Below are positions 49,053 through 58,250 of a DNA stretch of 64,000 nucleotides, one piece after another. Both the position numbers and the translations under genes were made by a program. This DNA comes from Planobispora longispora. GTDB taxonomy: Bacteria > Actinomycetota > Actinomycetes > Streptosporangiales > Streptosporangiaceae. The first letter of the stretch is position 1; every line of letters starts with the position of its first letter. The stretch lies in the NCBI RefSeq assembly GCF_016863135.1, contig NZ_BOOH01000058.1, forward strand, positions 1 through 64,000, given 5' to 3'. The notes under the pieces are model-generated. The model did no database searches and was not told where the DNA came from. It saw nothing but the letters and a program-made list of their open reading frames with translations.

Positions 49053-50354
49053 ATGCTGCGGGTCCACGACTGGGACAGGGTGTGGCGCACCCTGCCGCTG
49101 ATCTTCCTGGGAGTCGCGACCCTGGTCGCGGTGTCCGACTCGCCGGCGCCGCCGCGGGACCGGGCCGTCACGGTCGCGCTGGCCGCCGCCGCGGCGGCGT
49201 GGCACTGGTGGATGGTGCTGGCGCATCCCCACTGGCCGGAACGGGCGCCGGCGCCGATGGCGATCTACTTCGCCGTGTTCGCCGTGCTGGCGTGGGTGCT
49301 GTTCTCGCGTCATCCGGTGTACGGGCTCCTGGTGCTCGCCTGCTTCCCCGCGGCCTTCGCGACGCTTCCCGGCTGGTACGCCTATCTGGGAGTGGCCGCC
49401 ACGGCGCTCATCGGAGTAGGCGGTCCGTCCGCCCTCCTGGGCGTCGAGAATTCCTGGTCGGTCACGTCGGCGCTCATCGGAGGGGCGCTGGCGGCGTTCA
49501 TCGGCTGGAGCATCAGGGCGCTGGAGGCCGAGGTCGAGCGCCGGCACGCCGCCAACCGGGCGTTGGAGAGCGCCAACCAGGCACTGGAGAACTCCAACCG
49601 GGCGCTGGAGAGCGCGAACCTCCGCCTCGCCCGGCTCGGTGAGGAGAACGCCGAACTGCAGGGCAGACTGCTGGCCGCGGCCCGCCAGACCGGCGTCGCC
49701 GGGGAGCGCGGCAGGCTGGCGAGGGAGATCCACGACACCGTCGCCCAGGGCCTGGCGGGCATCGTCACCCAGCTCGAGGCCGCCGAGGAGGCCGCGAACG
49801 ACGCCGAGGCGGTACGGCGCCGCCTGGCCGTCGCGCGGAGCCTGGCCAGGGAGAGCCTGACCGAGGTCCGCCGCTCCCTGGACGACCTGCGCCCCGGGCC
49901 GCTGGCGGAGACGAGACTGCCCGAGGCGCTGTCGGAGCTGGTGTCCGGCTGGAGCGCCGCGAACGAGCTGCCCGCCACGCTCACCGTCACCGGCACCGCC
50001 CGGCTGCTGCACCCCGAGGTCGAGGTGGTCGTGTACCGGGCCGTCCAGGAGGCGCTGGCCAACGTGGCCAGGCACGCCGAGGCCGGCAAGACCGGTGTCA
50101 CCCTGTCGTACATGGAGGATGTGGTGGTGACCGATATCCGGGACGACGGGGTGGGGTTCACCCCCTCCGAAACGGGCCGCTCCGAAACAGGCGACTCCGG
50201 AGCGGGCAGCGGGGGCTTCGGGCTCACCGCCATGCGGCAGCGGGTCGTCAGGCTCGCCGGGAACGTCGAGGTGGAGTCCGCGCCCGGTCAGGGAACCGCG
50301 ATCAGCGTGACGATCCCCGCGATCCCCGCCGCGGCCGAGCGGGAGACGCCGTGA
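49053..50354 (+). CDS. Sensor histidine kinase, HisKA_3 type (NarX/DesK class)
   Basis: The 433-residue protein has five or six membrane helices (about 12-165) and no large external domain. A coiled coil with repeats RALESANQALENSNRALESANLRL joins it to the HisKA_3 box AREIHDTVAQGLAGI (phosphorylated His). The HATPase domain has the N-box ALANVARHA, DDGVGF and GFGLTAMRQRV. The stop overlaps the regulator start by four bases. The signal may be membrane- or envelope-related, which would fit the DUF418 protein; that is inference. Confidence 0.92.
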   Translation: MLRVHDWDRVWRTLPLIFLGVATLVAVSDSPAPPRDRAVTVALAAAAAAWHWWMVLAHPHWPERAPAPMAIYFAVFAVLAWVLFSRHPVYGLLVLACFPAAFATLPGWYAYLGVAATALIGVGGPSALLGVENSWSVTSALIGGALAAFIGWSIRALEAEVERRHAANRALESANQALENSNRALESANLRLARLGEENAELQGRLLAAARQTGVAGERGRLAREIHDTVAQGLAGIVTQLEAAEEAANDAEAVRRRLAVARSLARESLTEVRRSLDDLRPGPLAETRLPEALSELVSGWSAANELPATLTVTGTARLLHPEVEVVVYRAVQEALANVARHAEAGKTGVTLSYMEDVVVTDIRDDGVGFTPSETGRSETGDSGAGSGGFGLTAMRQRVVRLAGNVEVESAPGQGTAISVTIPAIPAAAERETP

Positions 50355-50971
50355 GCGTACGCCTGGTGATCGTGGATGACCATCCCGTCGTGCGGGACGG
50401 CCTGCGCGGCATGTTCGTCGAACAGGCCGACCTGGAGGTCGTGGGCGAGGCGGAGGACGGGGCGCGAGGGCTCGCCGTGGCCGTACGGGAACGTCCCGAC
50501 GTCGTGCTGACCGACCTGCGCATGCCCGGCGGGGGAGCGGAGTTCATCCAGCTGCTGGCGGAGCGGGTGCCGTCGGCCCGCGTGCTGGTCCTGACCACCT
50601 ACGACGGCGACGACGACGTGCTGCCCGCGCTGACCGCGGGCGCGATCGGCTACCTGCTCAAGGACTCCCCGCGCGAGGAGGTCTTCCGCGCCGTGCGCGC
50701 GGCGGCGGCGGGAGAGACGGTGTTGTCCCCGGCCGTGGCCGCCCGCGTGCTCAACCGGGTCCGCACGCCCGCCCCCGCCGAGCTGAGCGAGCGCGAACGG
50801 ACCGTCCTCGGCCTGGTCGCGCGGGGCTGCACCAACAAGGAGGCGGCCGCGACGCTGTTCATCAGCGAGACGACGGTCAAGACCCACCTGGCGCACATCT
50901 ACACGAAACTGGGCGTCTCCGACCGAGCCTCAGCCGTGGCGACCGCCTACACCCGCGGCCTGCTGCCGTGA
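50351..50971 (+). CDS. NarL/LuxR-type response regulator
   Basis: The 206-residue protein has the receiver domain (1-120) with Asp55 as phosphorylation site (VVLTDLRMPG) and Asp9/Asp10 and Lys at LKDSPRE. The LuxR-type helix-turn-helix (about 140-200) reads LSERERTVLGLVARGCTNKEAAATLFISETTVKTHLAHIYTKLGV. GTG 50351 overlaps the kinase stop (GTGA). It is likely to regulate the DUF418 operon itself or export genes, which is not shown. A 15-bp hairpin follows. Confidence 0.93.
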   Translation: MSVRLVIVDDHPVVRDGLRGMFVEQADLEVVGEAEDGARGLAVAVRERPDVVLTDLRMPGGGAEFIQLLAERVPSARVLVLTTYDGDDDVLPALTAGAIGYLLKDSPREEVFRAVRAAAAGETVLSPAVAARVLNRVRTPAPAELSERERTVLGLVARGCTNKEAAATLFISETTVKTHLAHIYTKLGVSDRASAVATAYTRGLLP

Positions 50972-51018
50972 CGCCATCGGACGGCGATCGTGACGGTGAA
51001 ATGGGTGATAAACGACCG

Positions 51019-51052
51019 AGGGCCTGATCGCTGTCTCCAGCGATCAGGCCCT
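51019..51052. terminator. 15-bp hairpin terminator
   Basis: Perfect 15-bp arms (51019-51033 and 51038-51052) with loop TCTC. It ends the DUF418/two-component operon and also lies directly after the tRNA-Pro gene on the other strand. Confidence 0.88.
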
Positions 51053-51070
51053 TGATCTGCATCTATCGGG

Positions 51071-51144
51071 TCGGGGTGAGAGGATTTGAACCTCCGGCCT
51101 CTTCGTCCCGAACGAAGCGCGCTGCCAAACTGCGCTACACCCCG
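51071..51144 (-). tRNA. tRNA-Pro (anticodon CGG)
   Basis: The minus strand folds as a full cloverleaf: acceptor CGGGGTG with CACCCCG, the anticodon stem-loop CTTCG-TTCGGGA-CGAAG with anticodon CGG, and the T-arm GGAGGTTCAAATCCTCT. CCA is not encoded. It reads the proline codon CCG. Confidence 0.95.
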
Positions 51145-51213
51145 GTGCACGCCGTCTTGCTCGTGCTTGGGAAAGTCTAGCGGACTTCGTGGGTGCTTGT
51201 GTCACCCTGGCCG

Positions 51214-52113
51214 TCAGCTCCGGCGGCGGGGCACCAGGGTCAGCAGCGACGCCTCGGGGAAGCAGGCGAAGCGGACCGGGGAGTAAGGGCTGGTGCCGAG
51301 GCCCGCGGAGACGTGGAGGTAGGCCGAGTCGTGGCGGCTCAGGCCCTTGACCCGGGCCCGGTCGATGCCGCAGTTGGTGACCAGGGCGCCGTAGAACGGG
51401 ATGCAGAGCTGGCCGCCGTGGGTGTGGCCGGCCAGCAGGAGCTGGTAGCCGTCGGCGGCGAACAGGGTCATGTTGCGGGGTTCCGGGGAGTGCATCACGC
51501 CGAGGCGGAGGTCGGCGTCGGCGGGGGCGGGACCGGCGATCAGGTCGTAGCGGTCGCGGTCGATGTGGGAGTCGTGGATGCCGCCCACGGCCACGTCGAG
51601 GTCGCCGACCTTGATGCGGGCGGTGGTGTTGTTCATGTCCAGCCAGCCCGCGGCGGCCATGCCGGCGCCGAGCTCCCGCCAGGGGAGGCTGGGGACGTGC
51701 TGGCGGGTGTCGCCCTTGGAGGTCCGCCACAGGTAGCGGGCGGGGTTCTTGGGCCGGGGGGCGTACAGGTCGTTGGAGCCGTACACGAACAGGCCCGGGC
51801 GGGACAGCAGGGGCTCCAGGGCGTGCAGGAGCGGCCCGACCGCGTCCGGGTGGGCGATGGAGTCGCCGGTGTTGACCACCAGGTCGGGCTTGAGATCGCC
51901 CAGGGAGCGGACCCAGTCGATGAGCATCCGCCTGCCGGGGGTGAGGTGCAGGTCGGAGAGGTGGAGGACGCGCACCGGACGCTGCCCGGGCTCCAGCACG
52001 GGCACGTCGAAGCGCCGCAGGCGGAACGCGTTGCGCTCGATGACCGAGGCGTAAGCGAGGCCGGCCAGGCCGGCGCCGAGCAGGGACAGGGGTACCGCGG
52101 CTGCTTTCCTCAC
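51214..52113 (-). CDS. Metallophosphoesterase
   Basis: The 299-residue protein starts at GTG 52113 and has a leader-like hydrophobic segment ([19 protein letters not shown]). The calcineurin-type metal motifs are [28 protein letters not shown] and AGHTHGGQ. The substrate is unknown. This gene is the usual left neighbour of the YqeY and PBP genes in actinobacteria, and the order here matches mycobacterial Rv3683 and its Streptomyces counterpart. Confidence 0.92.
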   Translation of the reverse strand: MRKAAAVPLSLLGAGLAGLAYASVIERNAFRLRRFDVPVLEPGQRPVRVLHLSDLHLTPGRRMLIDWVRSLGDLKPDLVVNTGDSIAHPDAVGPLLHALEPLLSRPGLFVYGSNDLYAPRPKNPARYLWRTSKGDTRQHVPSLPWRELGAGMAAAGWLDMNNTTARIKVGDLDVAVGGIHDSHIDRDRYDLIAGPAPADADLRLGVMHSPEPRNMTLFAADGYQLLLAGHTHGGQLCIPFYGALVTNCGIDRARVKGLSRHDSAYLHVSAGLGTSPYSPVRFACFPEASLLTLVPRRRS

Positions 52114-52204
52114 CTTCCCATCATGCCTGAGGGATGCCCCGCTCCCGCCCCGCCACGGGAAACCCGGGATACAACCGGGCTGGTGAGGCGGCAAGATGGA
52201 GCGC

Positions 52205-52660
52205 ATGAGCGCATTGAAGGACAAGCTGAAGGCCGATCTCACGGCCTCGATGAAGAGCAAGGACGAGGTCCGCACCCGGACGATCCGCATGGCCCTGGCG
52301 GCCGTGAACGTCGAGGAGGTCTCGGGGAAGACGGCCCGCGAGCTGAGCGACGACGAGGTCGTCAAGGTGCTGGCCAAGGAGGCCAAGAAGCGCCGGGAGG
52401 CGGCCGAGGCGTTCGGCAACGCCGGCCGCGCCGAGCAGGCGCAGGCGGAGCTGGACGAGCAGGCCGTGCTGGAGGCGTACCTCCCGGCCCAGCTCTCCGA
52501 CGAGGAGCTCGGCGCGCTCGTGGACGAGGCCGTCGCCGAGAGCGGAGCCTCCGGGCCGCAGGCGATGGGGCAGGTCATGAAGGTCCTCAACCCCAAGGTC
52601 GCCGGGCGCGCCGAGGGCGGCCGGGTGGCGCAGGCGGTACGGGCTCGCCTGACGGCCTGA
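52205..52660 (+). CDS. GatB/YqeY domain protein
   Basis: The 151-residue protein has the YqeY pattern: LKDKLKADLTASMKSKDEVRTRTIRMALAAV and the later AYLPAQLSDEELGALVDEAVAESGA. YqeY resembles the tail domain of amidotransferase GatB and is thought to bind tRNA, but no activity is firmly shown. ATG 52205 stands seven bases after CAAGAT, so translation is probably leaderless; an in-frame ATG at 52196 would also read. It is convergent with the PBP gene. Confidence 0.9.
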   Translation: MSALKDKLKADLTASMKSKDEVRTRTIRMALAAVNVEEVSGKTARELSDDEVVKVLAKEAKKRREAAEAFGNAGRAEQAQAELDEQAVLEAYLPAQLSDEELGALVDEAVAESGASGPQAMGQVMKVLNPKVAGRAEGGRVAQAVRARLTA

Positions 52661-52728
52661 GCGCGCCGCTGAGGGCCCGGCCCCTGACAGCCGGGCGGGG
52701 GGGAACCCTGACCAGCCGGGCGGACAAG

Positions 52729-52766
52729 CGAGAGCCCTCCCTGACCATCCGCAGGGAGGGCTCTCG
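52729..52766. terminator. 15-bp hairpin terminator between convergent genes
   Basis: Perfect 15-bp arms (52729-52743 and 52752-52766) with an 8-base loop, between the YqeY and PBP stops. Confidence 0.85.
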
Positions 52767-52848
52767 GCGTTCTCGGCTCGGGGTTCTCACGTCCCCGGGG
52801 GCCGCGGGGCTCTCATGTCCCCGGGGAACCTCGGGGAGTCCCGGGGGC

Positions 52849-55122
52849 CTAGGGAACGATGGGCACGCCGCCGTTGTTGTCCTCGCCCCAGCCCGGCGGG
52901 GACTCGAAGCCGAAGCCGTCGTCGTCTCCGCCGCCGCCGTCTCCGCCGTCTCCGCCGCCGTCGCCGCCGTCGTCTCCGGGGTCACCGCCGTTGTCGCCGT
53001 CCCCGCCCCGCTCCTTCTTGGGCGGCGGCGCGCACCGGCCGGCCGAGCAGCCGCCGAAGCGCTCCTGGTTCACCGGGGTGAACTCGGTCGCCGGGATGCC
53101 CTTCAGCGCGCCGAGCATGGAGTCCTTCCAGATCCGGCCGGAGATCGACGCGCCGTACACGTAGCCGTAGTAGCGCCCGCCGATGGTCACGCCGGTCAGG
53201 TCGTATTTAAAAGCGCCGCGCGGGTCGCCGAGACTGACCGCGGAGGCCAGGTCGGGGGTGAAGCCGGCGAACCAGGCCGCGGTGTAGTCGTCGGTGGTGC
53301 CGGTCTTGCCCGCCGCGGGACGGCCGATGCCGCCGACCTCGGTCATCGTGCCCTTGGTGAACACCCCGGACATGATGTGCGCGGCCGCGTCGGCGACCTC
53401 CTCGTCCAGGACCTCCTTGCACTTGGGCTTGTAGGAGGTGGTCTTGCCGTACCGGTCGACGATCTCCGTGATGGCCATCGGCTTGCAGTAGGTCCCGCGG
53501 GCGCCGATGGTCGCGTAGGCGGCGGCGACCGTCACCGGGTCCATCTCGTTGATGCCGAGGGTGAAGGTCTCGAACTCCTTCAGCGGCTTGCCGTCGGCCC
53601 GCTTGATGCCCAGGCTCTTGGCCATCTTGATGGTCTCGCAGAGCCCGACCTCTTCTTCGAGCTTCATGAAGAAGGTGTTCACCGAGCCGAGCGTGCCGGT
53701 GGTCAGGGTCTTGAAGCCGCCGCCGCCCTCGCTGGAGTTGTGCACCGGATGGGAGGGCTCGCCGACCCTTTCCCCCTTGCAGTTGCGGAAGGCGCCCTCG
53801 CTCGGGGCGTGGTAGACGGATCCGGTGCCGAAGCCGTCGCCCAGCTTCATCCCCTGGTCGAGCGCGGTGAGCAGGGTGAACGGCTTGAAGGTGGAGCCGG
53901 CCTGGAACCCCGCGCCGCCGCCGTGCTCCACGTCGGCCGCGAGGTTGTAGCTCATCTCGTTCTTCTTCTTGTTCTGCCCGAACTTCCGGCTGGCGGCCAT
54001 CGCCTTGATGGCGCCGGTGCCGGGGACGATCATCGCCTGCGAGGCGACCGGCTTGTCGCTCGTCTTCACGTAGGTGGCGATGGCCTTCTCGGAGGCCTTC
54101 TGCGCCTGCGGGTCGAGCGTCGTCTTGATCGTCAGGCCACCCCGCTGCAGGAACTTCTTCCGGGCCTCGGGGGTCTTGCCGAAGTCCTCGTTGTTGAGGA
54201 TCTCGTACTGGGCGTAGAGGCAGAAGTAGGGGTAGGGGCTCTCGTCGCAGCCGCCGGGGACCGGGGTGTTCTTGAACCCGAGCTTCTTGGCCTTGGCCTC
54301 CGCGGCCTCCTGCGCCGTGATCTTTCCGTACTTGAGCATCTGGTCCAGCACGAGGTTGCGCCGCGCCAGGAGGCGCTCGCGCCCGGCCTTGCCGGTGCTC
54401 GGGTCGGTCACGCTGGGGTTCTGCACGGCTCCCGCCAGCGTGGCGGCCTCCCACAGGTTCAGCTCGGAGGCCGGCTTGTTGAAGAACCGCTTGGCCGCGG
54501 CCTGGATGCCGTGCGCGCCCGCGCCGAAGTAGGAGATGTTGAGGTAGCGCTCAAGGATCTCGGACTTGGTGTACTTCTCCTCGAGGGCCAGCGCGTAGCG
54601 CAGCTCCTTGAGCTTGCGGGAGAAGGTGGGAGCCTGGGCGGCGGCCTGCTCCTCCTTGGTGTCGGCGCTGCTGACGAGCACCAGCTTGACGTACTGCTGG
54701 GTGATCGAGGAGCCGCCCTGGACGACGCCGCCGCCGGCGAGGTTCTTGGCGGCCGCGCGGATGGTGCCCTCCACGTCGAGCGCGCCGTGCTCGTAGAACC
54801 GGTTGTCCTCGATCGCGACGATCGCCGTCTTCATGAGGTCGGAGATCTTGTCGAGCGTCACCGACTCGCGGTTCTCGAAGTAGAACTGCGCGATCTTCTT
54901 GCCGTTCTTGTCGAGCAGCGTCGTCTTCTCGGGAAGGGGGGGCTCCTTGAGCTCCTCCGGCTGCAGATGCAGCTCCTCGGTCGCGGACTTCACGCTGAGT
55001 CCGGCGCCGCCCACCGCCGGGAGTGCGATGGCAGCGACCAGCACCCCCGCGGCTGCGCCCGCGGCGATGAGCCGTAGGGCGTTCCCCACTGCCGACTTCT
55101 GATCTTTGCCTTGAGCTTGCAC
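52849..55122 (-). CDS. Class A penicillin-binding protein (PonA2-like)
   Basis: The 757-residue protein builds peptidoglycan. One membrane anchor lies at residues 14-40. The glycosyltransferase domain (about 60-240) has EDNRFYEHG (Glu105) and GGSSITQQ. The transpeptidase domain (about 340-670) has STFK (Ser410), SVN (480-482) and KTGT (606-609). The C-terminus is a tail of Gly/Asp repeats (about 60 residues) with no PASTA domain, unlike mycobacterial PonA2. GTG 55122 is placed by TACTCT seven bases upstream, so it is probably leaderless. It is divergent from the WhiB gene, as in the mycobacterial and streptomycete order. Confidence 0.93.
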   Translation of the reverse strand: MQAQGKDQKSAVGNALRLIAAGAAAGVLVAAIALPAVGGAGLSVKSATEELHLQPEELKEPPLPEKTTLLDKNGKKIAQFYFENRESVTLDKISDLMKTAIVAIEDNRFYEHGALDVEGTIRAAAKNLAGGGVVQGGSSITQQYVKLVLVSSADTKEEQAAAQAPTFSRKLKELRYALALEEKYTKSEILERYLNISYFGAGAHGIQAAAKRFFNKPASELNLWEAATLAGAVQNPSVTDPSTGKAGRERLLARRNLVLDQMLKYGKITAQEAAEAKAKKLGFKNTPVPGGCDESPYPYFCLYAQYEILNNEDFGKTPEARKKFLQRGGLTIKTTLDPQAQKASEKAIATYVKTSDKPVASQAMIVPGTGAIKAMAASRKFGQNKKKNEMSYNLAADVEHGGGAGFQAGSTFKPFTLLTALDQGMKLGDGFGTGSVYHAPSEGAFRNCKGERVGEPSHPVHNSSEGGGGFKTLTTGTLGSVNTFFMKLEEEVGLCETIKMAKSLGIKRADGKPLKEFETFTLGINEMDPVTVAAAYATIGARGTYCKPMAITEIVDRYGKTTSYKPKCKEVLDEEVADAAAHIMSGVFTKGTMTEVGGIGRPAAGKTGTTDDYTAAWFAGFTPDLASAVSLGDPRGAFKYDLTGVTIGGRYYGYVYGASISGRIWKDSMLGALKGIPATEFTPVNQERFGGCSAGRCAPPPKKERGGDGDNGGDPGDDGGDGGGDGGDGGGGDDDGFGFESPPGWGEDNNGGVPIVP

Positions 55123-55390
55123 GTGTCCAAGAGTACGTCGGGCGGATGGTTCAAACGGTAACGGAACACCGATTCCGTTGGGTCAACCCTTGCCCAAGGA
55201 AGGGGTAACTAGTCATTCCCGGCCACATAGCCCTCCGGAACCATGTAAGAAATTGGTCCCGCCGGGGTCTGTCGGCCCGAACGTCTGATTGCGTACGGTC
55301 TCTTCTGCAGCAACTGAATACGGAGGCCCGACGACCGCGCCCGTCGGCCCCCCCAAGTCACGACTGACCACCTAAGGGGAGTGGGGTCGA
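55123..55390 (+). promoter_or_regulatory. Divergent region of PBP and WblA genes
   Basis: The 268-bp gap has a -10-like TACTCT on the minus strand (55130-55135) and an AAGGGGAG ribosome-binding site for the WhiB gene. A long untranslated leader before the WhiB gene is typical for wblA. Confidence 0.4.
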
Positions 55391-55687
55391 ATGTGGATCA
55401 CGGATTGGACCTCCAGTGCGGCTTGTAAGGGTGCGGATCCCGACGCGCTGTTCGTTCAGGGCGCTGCCCAGAACCGAGCGAAGCTGATCTGTCGAGGGTG
55501 CCCGGTCCGGACCGAGTGCCTCGCCGATGCGCTGGACAATCGCATCGAGTTCGGGGTGTGGGGCGGGATGACCGAGCGCGAACGCCGCGCACTGCTGCGA
55601 CGGCGGCCGGACGTCGACTCCTGGCGGGAGCTCCTCGAGCTCGCCAAGGAAGAGTACGAACGGACCAACGAGCTGATCGCCGGGTGA
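55391..55687 (+). CDS. wblA: WhiB-family iron-sulfur regulator WblA/WhiB4
   Basis: The 98-residue protein has the WhiB set: Cys12, Cys34, Cys37 and Cys43 as 4Fe-4S ligands (ACKG..., CRGCPVRTEC) and the GVWGG turn (55-59). A basic tail RRALLRRRPD is the DNA-binding segment. The symbol rests on gene order: PBP upstream and two ArsA-type ATPases next are the known neighbours of wblA in Streptomyces and whiB4 in Mycobacterium. WblA controls the switch to secondary metabolism and sporulation, and WhiB4 controls redox response. AAGGGGAG precedes the ATG. It is convergent with the ArsA genes. Confidence 0.93.
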   Translation: MWITDWTSSAACKGADPDALFVQGAAQNRAKLICRGCPVRTECLADALDNRIEFGVWGGMTERERRALLRRRPDVDSWRELLELAKEEYERTNELIAG

Positions 55688-55746
55688 TCCCCGGCTGAGC
55701 CCCCGCCGGCCGGGGGCCGCTCACCGGGCCGCGCAGATCATCGCGA

Positions 55747-56883
55747 TCACTGCGCGGCCAGAAGCGTGCCCACCTCTCGGAGCCCGTCGAGGTCGTGCAC
55801 GTCCCCCGGCATGGCGGGAACGCGCGCCACCGGCACCGTGGGGTGCGCGGAGGTGAAGTGATCCTGCTCTCGCTGCTCGCGCGCGGCCAGCTGCATCCGG
55901 TCGGCGTGCAGCCGCAGGACCGCCGAGGTCAGCTCGTGCTCGCCGCGCGACTCCAGGTCCTCGGCCGCCGCGGTGCTCCGGGCGGCCGACAGCACCGCCG
56001 CGGGCGAGCGGTGGACCCGGTTGATCACCACTCCGGCGAGCGGCATGCGCTCCTCGGCCAGCCGTTCCACGAAGTACGACGCCTCGCGCATCGCGTCCCG
56101 TTCGGGCGCGGCGACGACCACGAACGCGGTCCCGGGGGCCTGCAGCAGCTTGTAGGTCTGCTCCGCGCGCGTCCGGAAGCCTCCGAAGACGGCGTCCAGC
56201 GCGGACACGAACGTCTGCAGGTCCTTGAGGACCTGCGCGCCCAGCAGCTTGGTCAGGGCCCCGGCGACGAGTCCGAAGCCCGCGTTGAGCAGCTTGAAGG
56301 CGCTGCGCCCGCCCGCCTTGGCGGGGGCGGTCAGCATCCGGATGAAGCGGCCGTCCAGGAAGCGGCCGAGCCGTTCCGGCGCGTCCAGGAAGTCCAGCGC
56401 GGAGCGGGACGGCGGGGTGTCCACGATGATCAGGTCCCACTCGCCCGACCGGCGGAGCTGGCCGAGCTTCTCCATCGCCATGTACTCCTGCGTGCCGGAG
56501 AAGCTGGACGACAACGACTGGTAGAAGGGGTTCGTCAGGATCTGCCGGGCGCGCTCGGGATCGGCGTGCGCTTCGATGATCTCGTCGAAGGTCCGCTTCA
56601 TGTCGAGCATCATGGCGTACAGCTTGCCCGTGCCGGCGCCCTCGACCCCCTTGATGAGCCGGGGCGTGTTGTCGAGCTCGGACAGGCCCATCGACTGGGC
56701 CAGCCGCCGCGCGGGGTCCACGGTCAGGACGACGGCGCAGCGCCCGCGCTCGGCGGCGCGCAGGCCCAGGGCGGCCGCGGTGGTGGTCTTGCCGACGCCG
56801 CCCGAGCCGCAGCAGACGATGATCCGGGTACCCGGGTCGTCAATGATCGCGTCGAGGTCGAGAACCGGGACGTTCTTCACCAT
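55747..56883 (-). CDS. ArsA-type (GET3-like) ATPase, first copy
   Basis: The 378-residue protein has the deviant Walker A GSGGVGKTT with its signature Lys, switch I-like VDPARRLAQSMGL, and switch II VDTPPSRSALDFLD. The ATPase family delivers metals or membrane proteins. Actinobacterial pairs near wblA have unproven roles, and no arsenic genes are near. The ATG at 56883 overlaps the spacing of a GGGAG site closely, and GTG 56880 is possible. The second copy lies 31 bp upstream, so they form an operon. Confidence 0.92.
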   Translation of the reverse strand: MVKNVPVLDLDAIIDDPGTRIIVCCGSGGVGKTTTAAALGLRAAERGRCAVVLTVDPARRLAQSMGLSELDNTPRLIKGVEGAGTGKLYAMMLDMKRTFDEIIEAHADPERARQILTNPFYQSLSSSFSGTQEYMAMEKLGQLRRSGEWDLIIVDTPPSRSALDFLDAPERLGRFLDGRFIRMLTAPAKAGGRSAFKLLNAGFGLVAGALTKLLGAQVLKDLQTFVSALDAVFGGFRTRAEQTYKLLQAPGTAFVVVAAPERDAMREASYFVERLAEERMPLAGVVINRVHRSPAAVLSAARSTAAAEDLESRGEHELTSAVLRLHADRMQLAAREQREQDHFTSAHPTVPVARVPAMPGDVHDLDGLREVGTLLAAQ

Positions 56884-56914
56884 GCTCCCTGAGTCTGCGG
56901 TCCCTGCGGGTGGA

Positions 56915-57916
56915 TCACGCCGCGCCCTGCTCGCGCATGGTCTCGGCCAGTTCGTACAGCCCGGCCAGGTCGACCCCGTCCGACAGCAGCGGCAGCTCGT
57001 AGCGGGGGCGGTCGGCGGCGTCGAGCGATGTGCGCTCCTGCCGCTCCAGCTCGGCACGGCGGGCGTGTTCGGTGACCTCCTGGGCCAGGGCCTCGGCCAC
57101 GGCGGTGCCGGAGCCGCCCTCGGCCAGCCCGGCCGCCTTGAGGCCCAGCGCCAGCTCCGCCGGGTCGAACCGGCCCGCCGCGGCGGCGTCGAGGGCCGCC
57201 TCGGGCAGCAGCGAGCCCCTGACCATGTTGATGAAGACCCCGCCCGCCGGCAGGCCGGCCCGCCGGAGCTCGGTGATCCCGTCGAGGGTCTCCTGGACCG
57301 GCATCTCCTCCAGGAGCGTGACGAAGTGCACCGCGGTCTCCGGAGAGGCGACGACCCCGCTCACCAGGTCGGCGTGGTTCTTGATGGGGCCGACCCGGGC
57401 CAGTCCGGCCACCTCGTTGGTGACGTTCAGGAACCGTACGACCCGGCCGGTCGGCGGGGCGTCCAGCACCACCGCGTCGTAGATCCTCCGGCCGTTCTTG
57501 CCCTTGCGGCGGACGGCCTCGGTGGTCTTGCCCGTGACGAGGACGTCGCGGAAGCCCGGGGCGATGGTGGTGGCGAAGTCGACGATGCCCAGCTTGCTCA
57601 GGGCGCGGCCGGTCCGGCGCATGCCGTAGAACATCTCGAGGTATTCGAGCATGGCCTCCTCGGGATCGAGGGCCAGCGCGTAGACGTCCCCGCCGCCGGG
57701 CGCGACGGCGATCTTCCGTTCCTCGTACGGCAGCGGCGGCAGATCGAAGACCTGGGCGATCCCCTGACGCCCCTCGACCTCGATCAGCAGGACCTTGCGA
57801 CCTTCCGCGGCGAGCGCGAGGGCGAGTGCGGCGGCCACCGTGGTCTTGCCGGTGCCGCCCTTGCCGGTGACGACGTGGAGCCGTACACCATCCCAGTCGG
57901 TATCGCGCGAACTCAC
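56915..57916 (-). CDS. ArsA-type (GET3-like) ATPase, second copy
   Basis: The 333-residue protein has the deviant P-loop GKGGTGKTTVAAALA, IEVEGRQGIAQVFDL, and the switch II region LDAPPTGRVVRFLN. It probably works with its neighbour as a heterodimer, as inferred for the mycobacterial pair. The start is GTG 57916, because TAGCCT stands seven bases upstream and a ribosome-binding site is absent. It is divergent from the DUF4177 gene. Confidence 0.92.
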   Translation of the reverse strand: MSSRDTDWDGVRLHVVTGKGGTGKTTVAAALALALAAEGRKVLLIEVEGRQGIAQVFDLPPLPYEERKIAVAPGGGDVYALALDPEEAMLEYLEMFYGMRRTGRALSKLGIVDFATTIAPGFRDVLVTGKTTEAVRRKGKNGRRIYDAVVLDAPPTGRVVRFLNVTNEVAGLARVGPIKNHADLVSGVVASPETAVHFVTLLEEMPVQETLDGITELRRAGLPAGGVFINMVRGSLLPEAALDAAAAGRFDPAELALGLKAAGLAEGGSGTAVAEALAQEVTEHARRAELERQERTSLDAADRPRYELPLLSDGVDLAGLYELAETMREQGAA

Positions 57917-57923
57917 GTTTCGA

Positions 57924-57929
57924 AGGCTA
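57924..57929 (-). promoter_or_regulatory. -10 box of the leaderless ArsA operon
   Basis: TAGCCT (minus strand) ends seven bases before GTG 57916. Confidence 0.55.
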
Positions 57930-58076
57930 CCCAACGGTTAATTGACGATTCGCGGTGGCCGCCGTTTGGGATGAGACTCACATTCCGGCGGAGTGAACGC
58001 CGCACCTCGCGGCCGGCGGGACGCGACTCGCACGCGCGCCCCTCACACCGCCACGGAACGGGCGGGGTCCGCTCGC

Positions 58077-58082
58077 TACGCT
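58077..58082 (+). promoter_or_regulatory. -10 box of the leaderless DUF4177 gene
   Basis: TACGCT ends seven bases before ATG 58090. Confidence 0.55.
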
Positions 58083-58089
58083 GTCTCGC

Positions 58090-58245
58090 ATGACGAAATG
58101 GGAGTACTCGACGGTGCCGCTGCTGGTCCACGCGACCAAGCAGATTCTCGACAACTGGGGCCAGGACGGCTGGGAGCTCGTGCAGGTCGTGCCGGGGCCG
58201 AACCCCGAGCAGCTGGTGGCCTACCTGAAGCGTCCCAAGGAGTAG
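58090..58245 (+). CDS. DUF4177 small protein
   Basis: The 51-residue protein reads MTKWEYSTVPLLVHA, then QILDNWGQDGWELVQVVPG and ends AYLKRPKE. This is DUF4177, a short fold with WEY at the start and DGWELV in the middle. The same small gene lies between the ArsA pair and RidA in Streptomyces and mycobacteria. Function unknown. The RidA gene follows five bases later, so they share an operon. Confidence 0.88.
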   Translation: MTKWEYSTVPLLVHATKQILDNWGQDGWELVQVVPGPNPEQLVAYLKRPKE

Positions 58246-58250
58246 GCGAG

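Noticed and set aside
51193-55077. 1294-residue rightward frame through the metallophosphoesterase and PBP genes
   Set aside because: It is antisense to two well-recognised genes and made of Val/Gly/Leu-rich shadow sequence.
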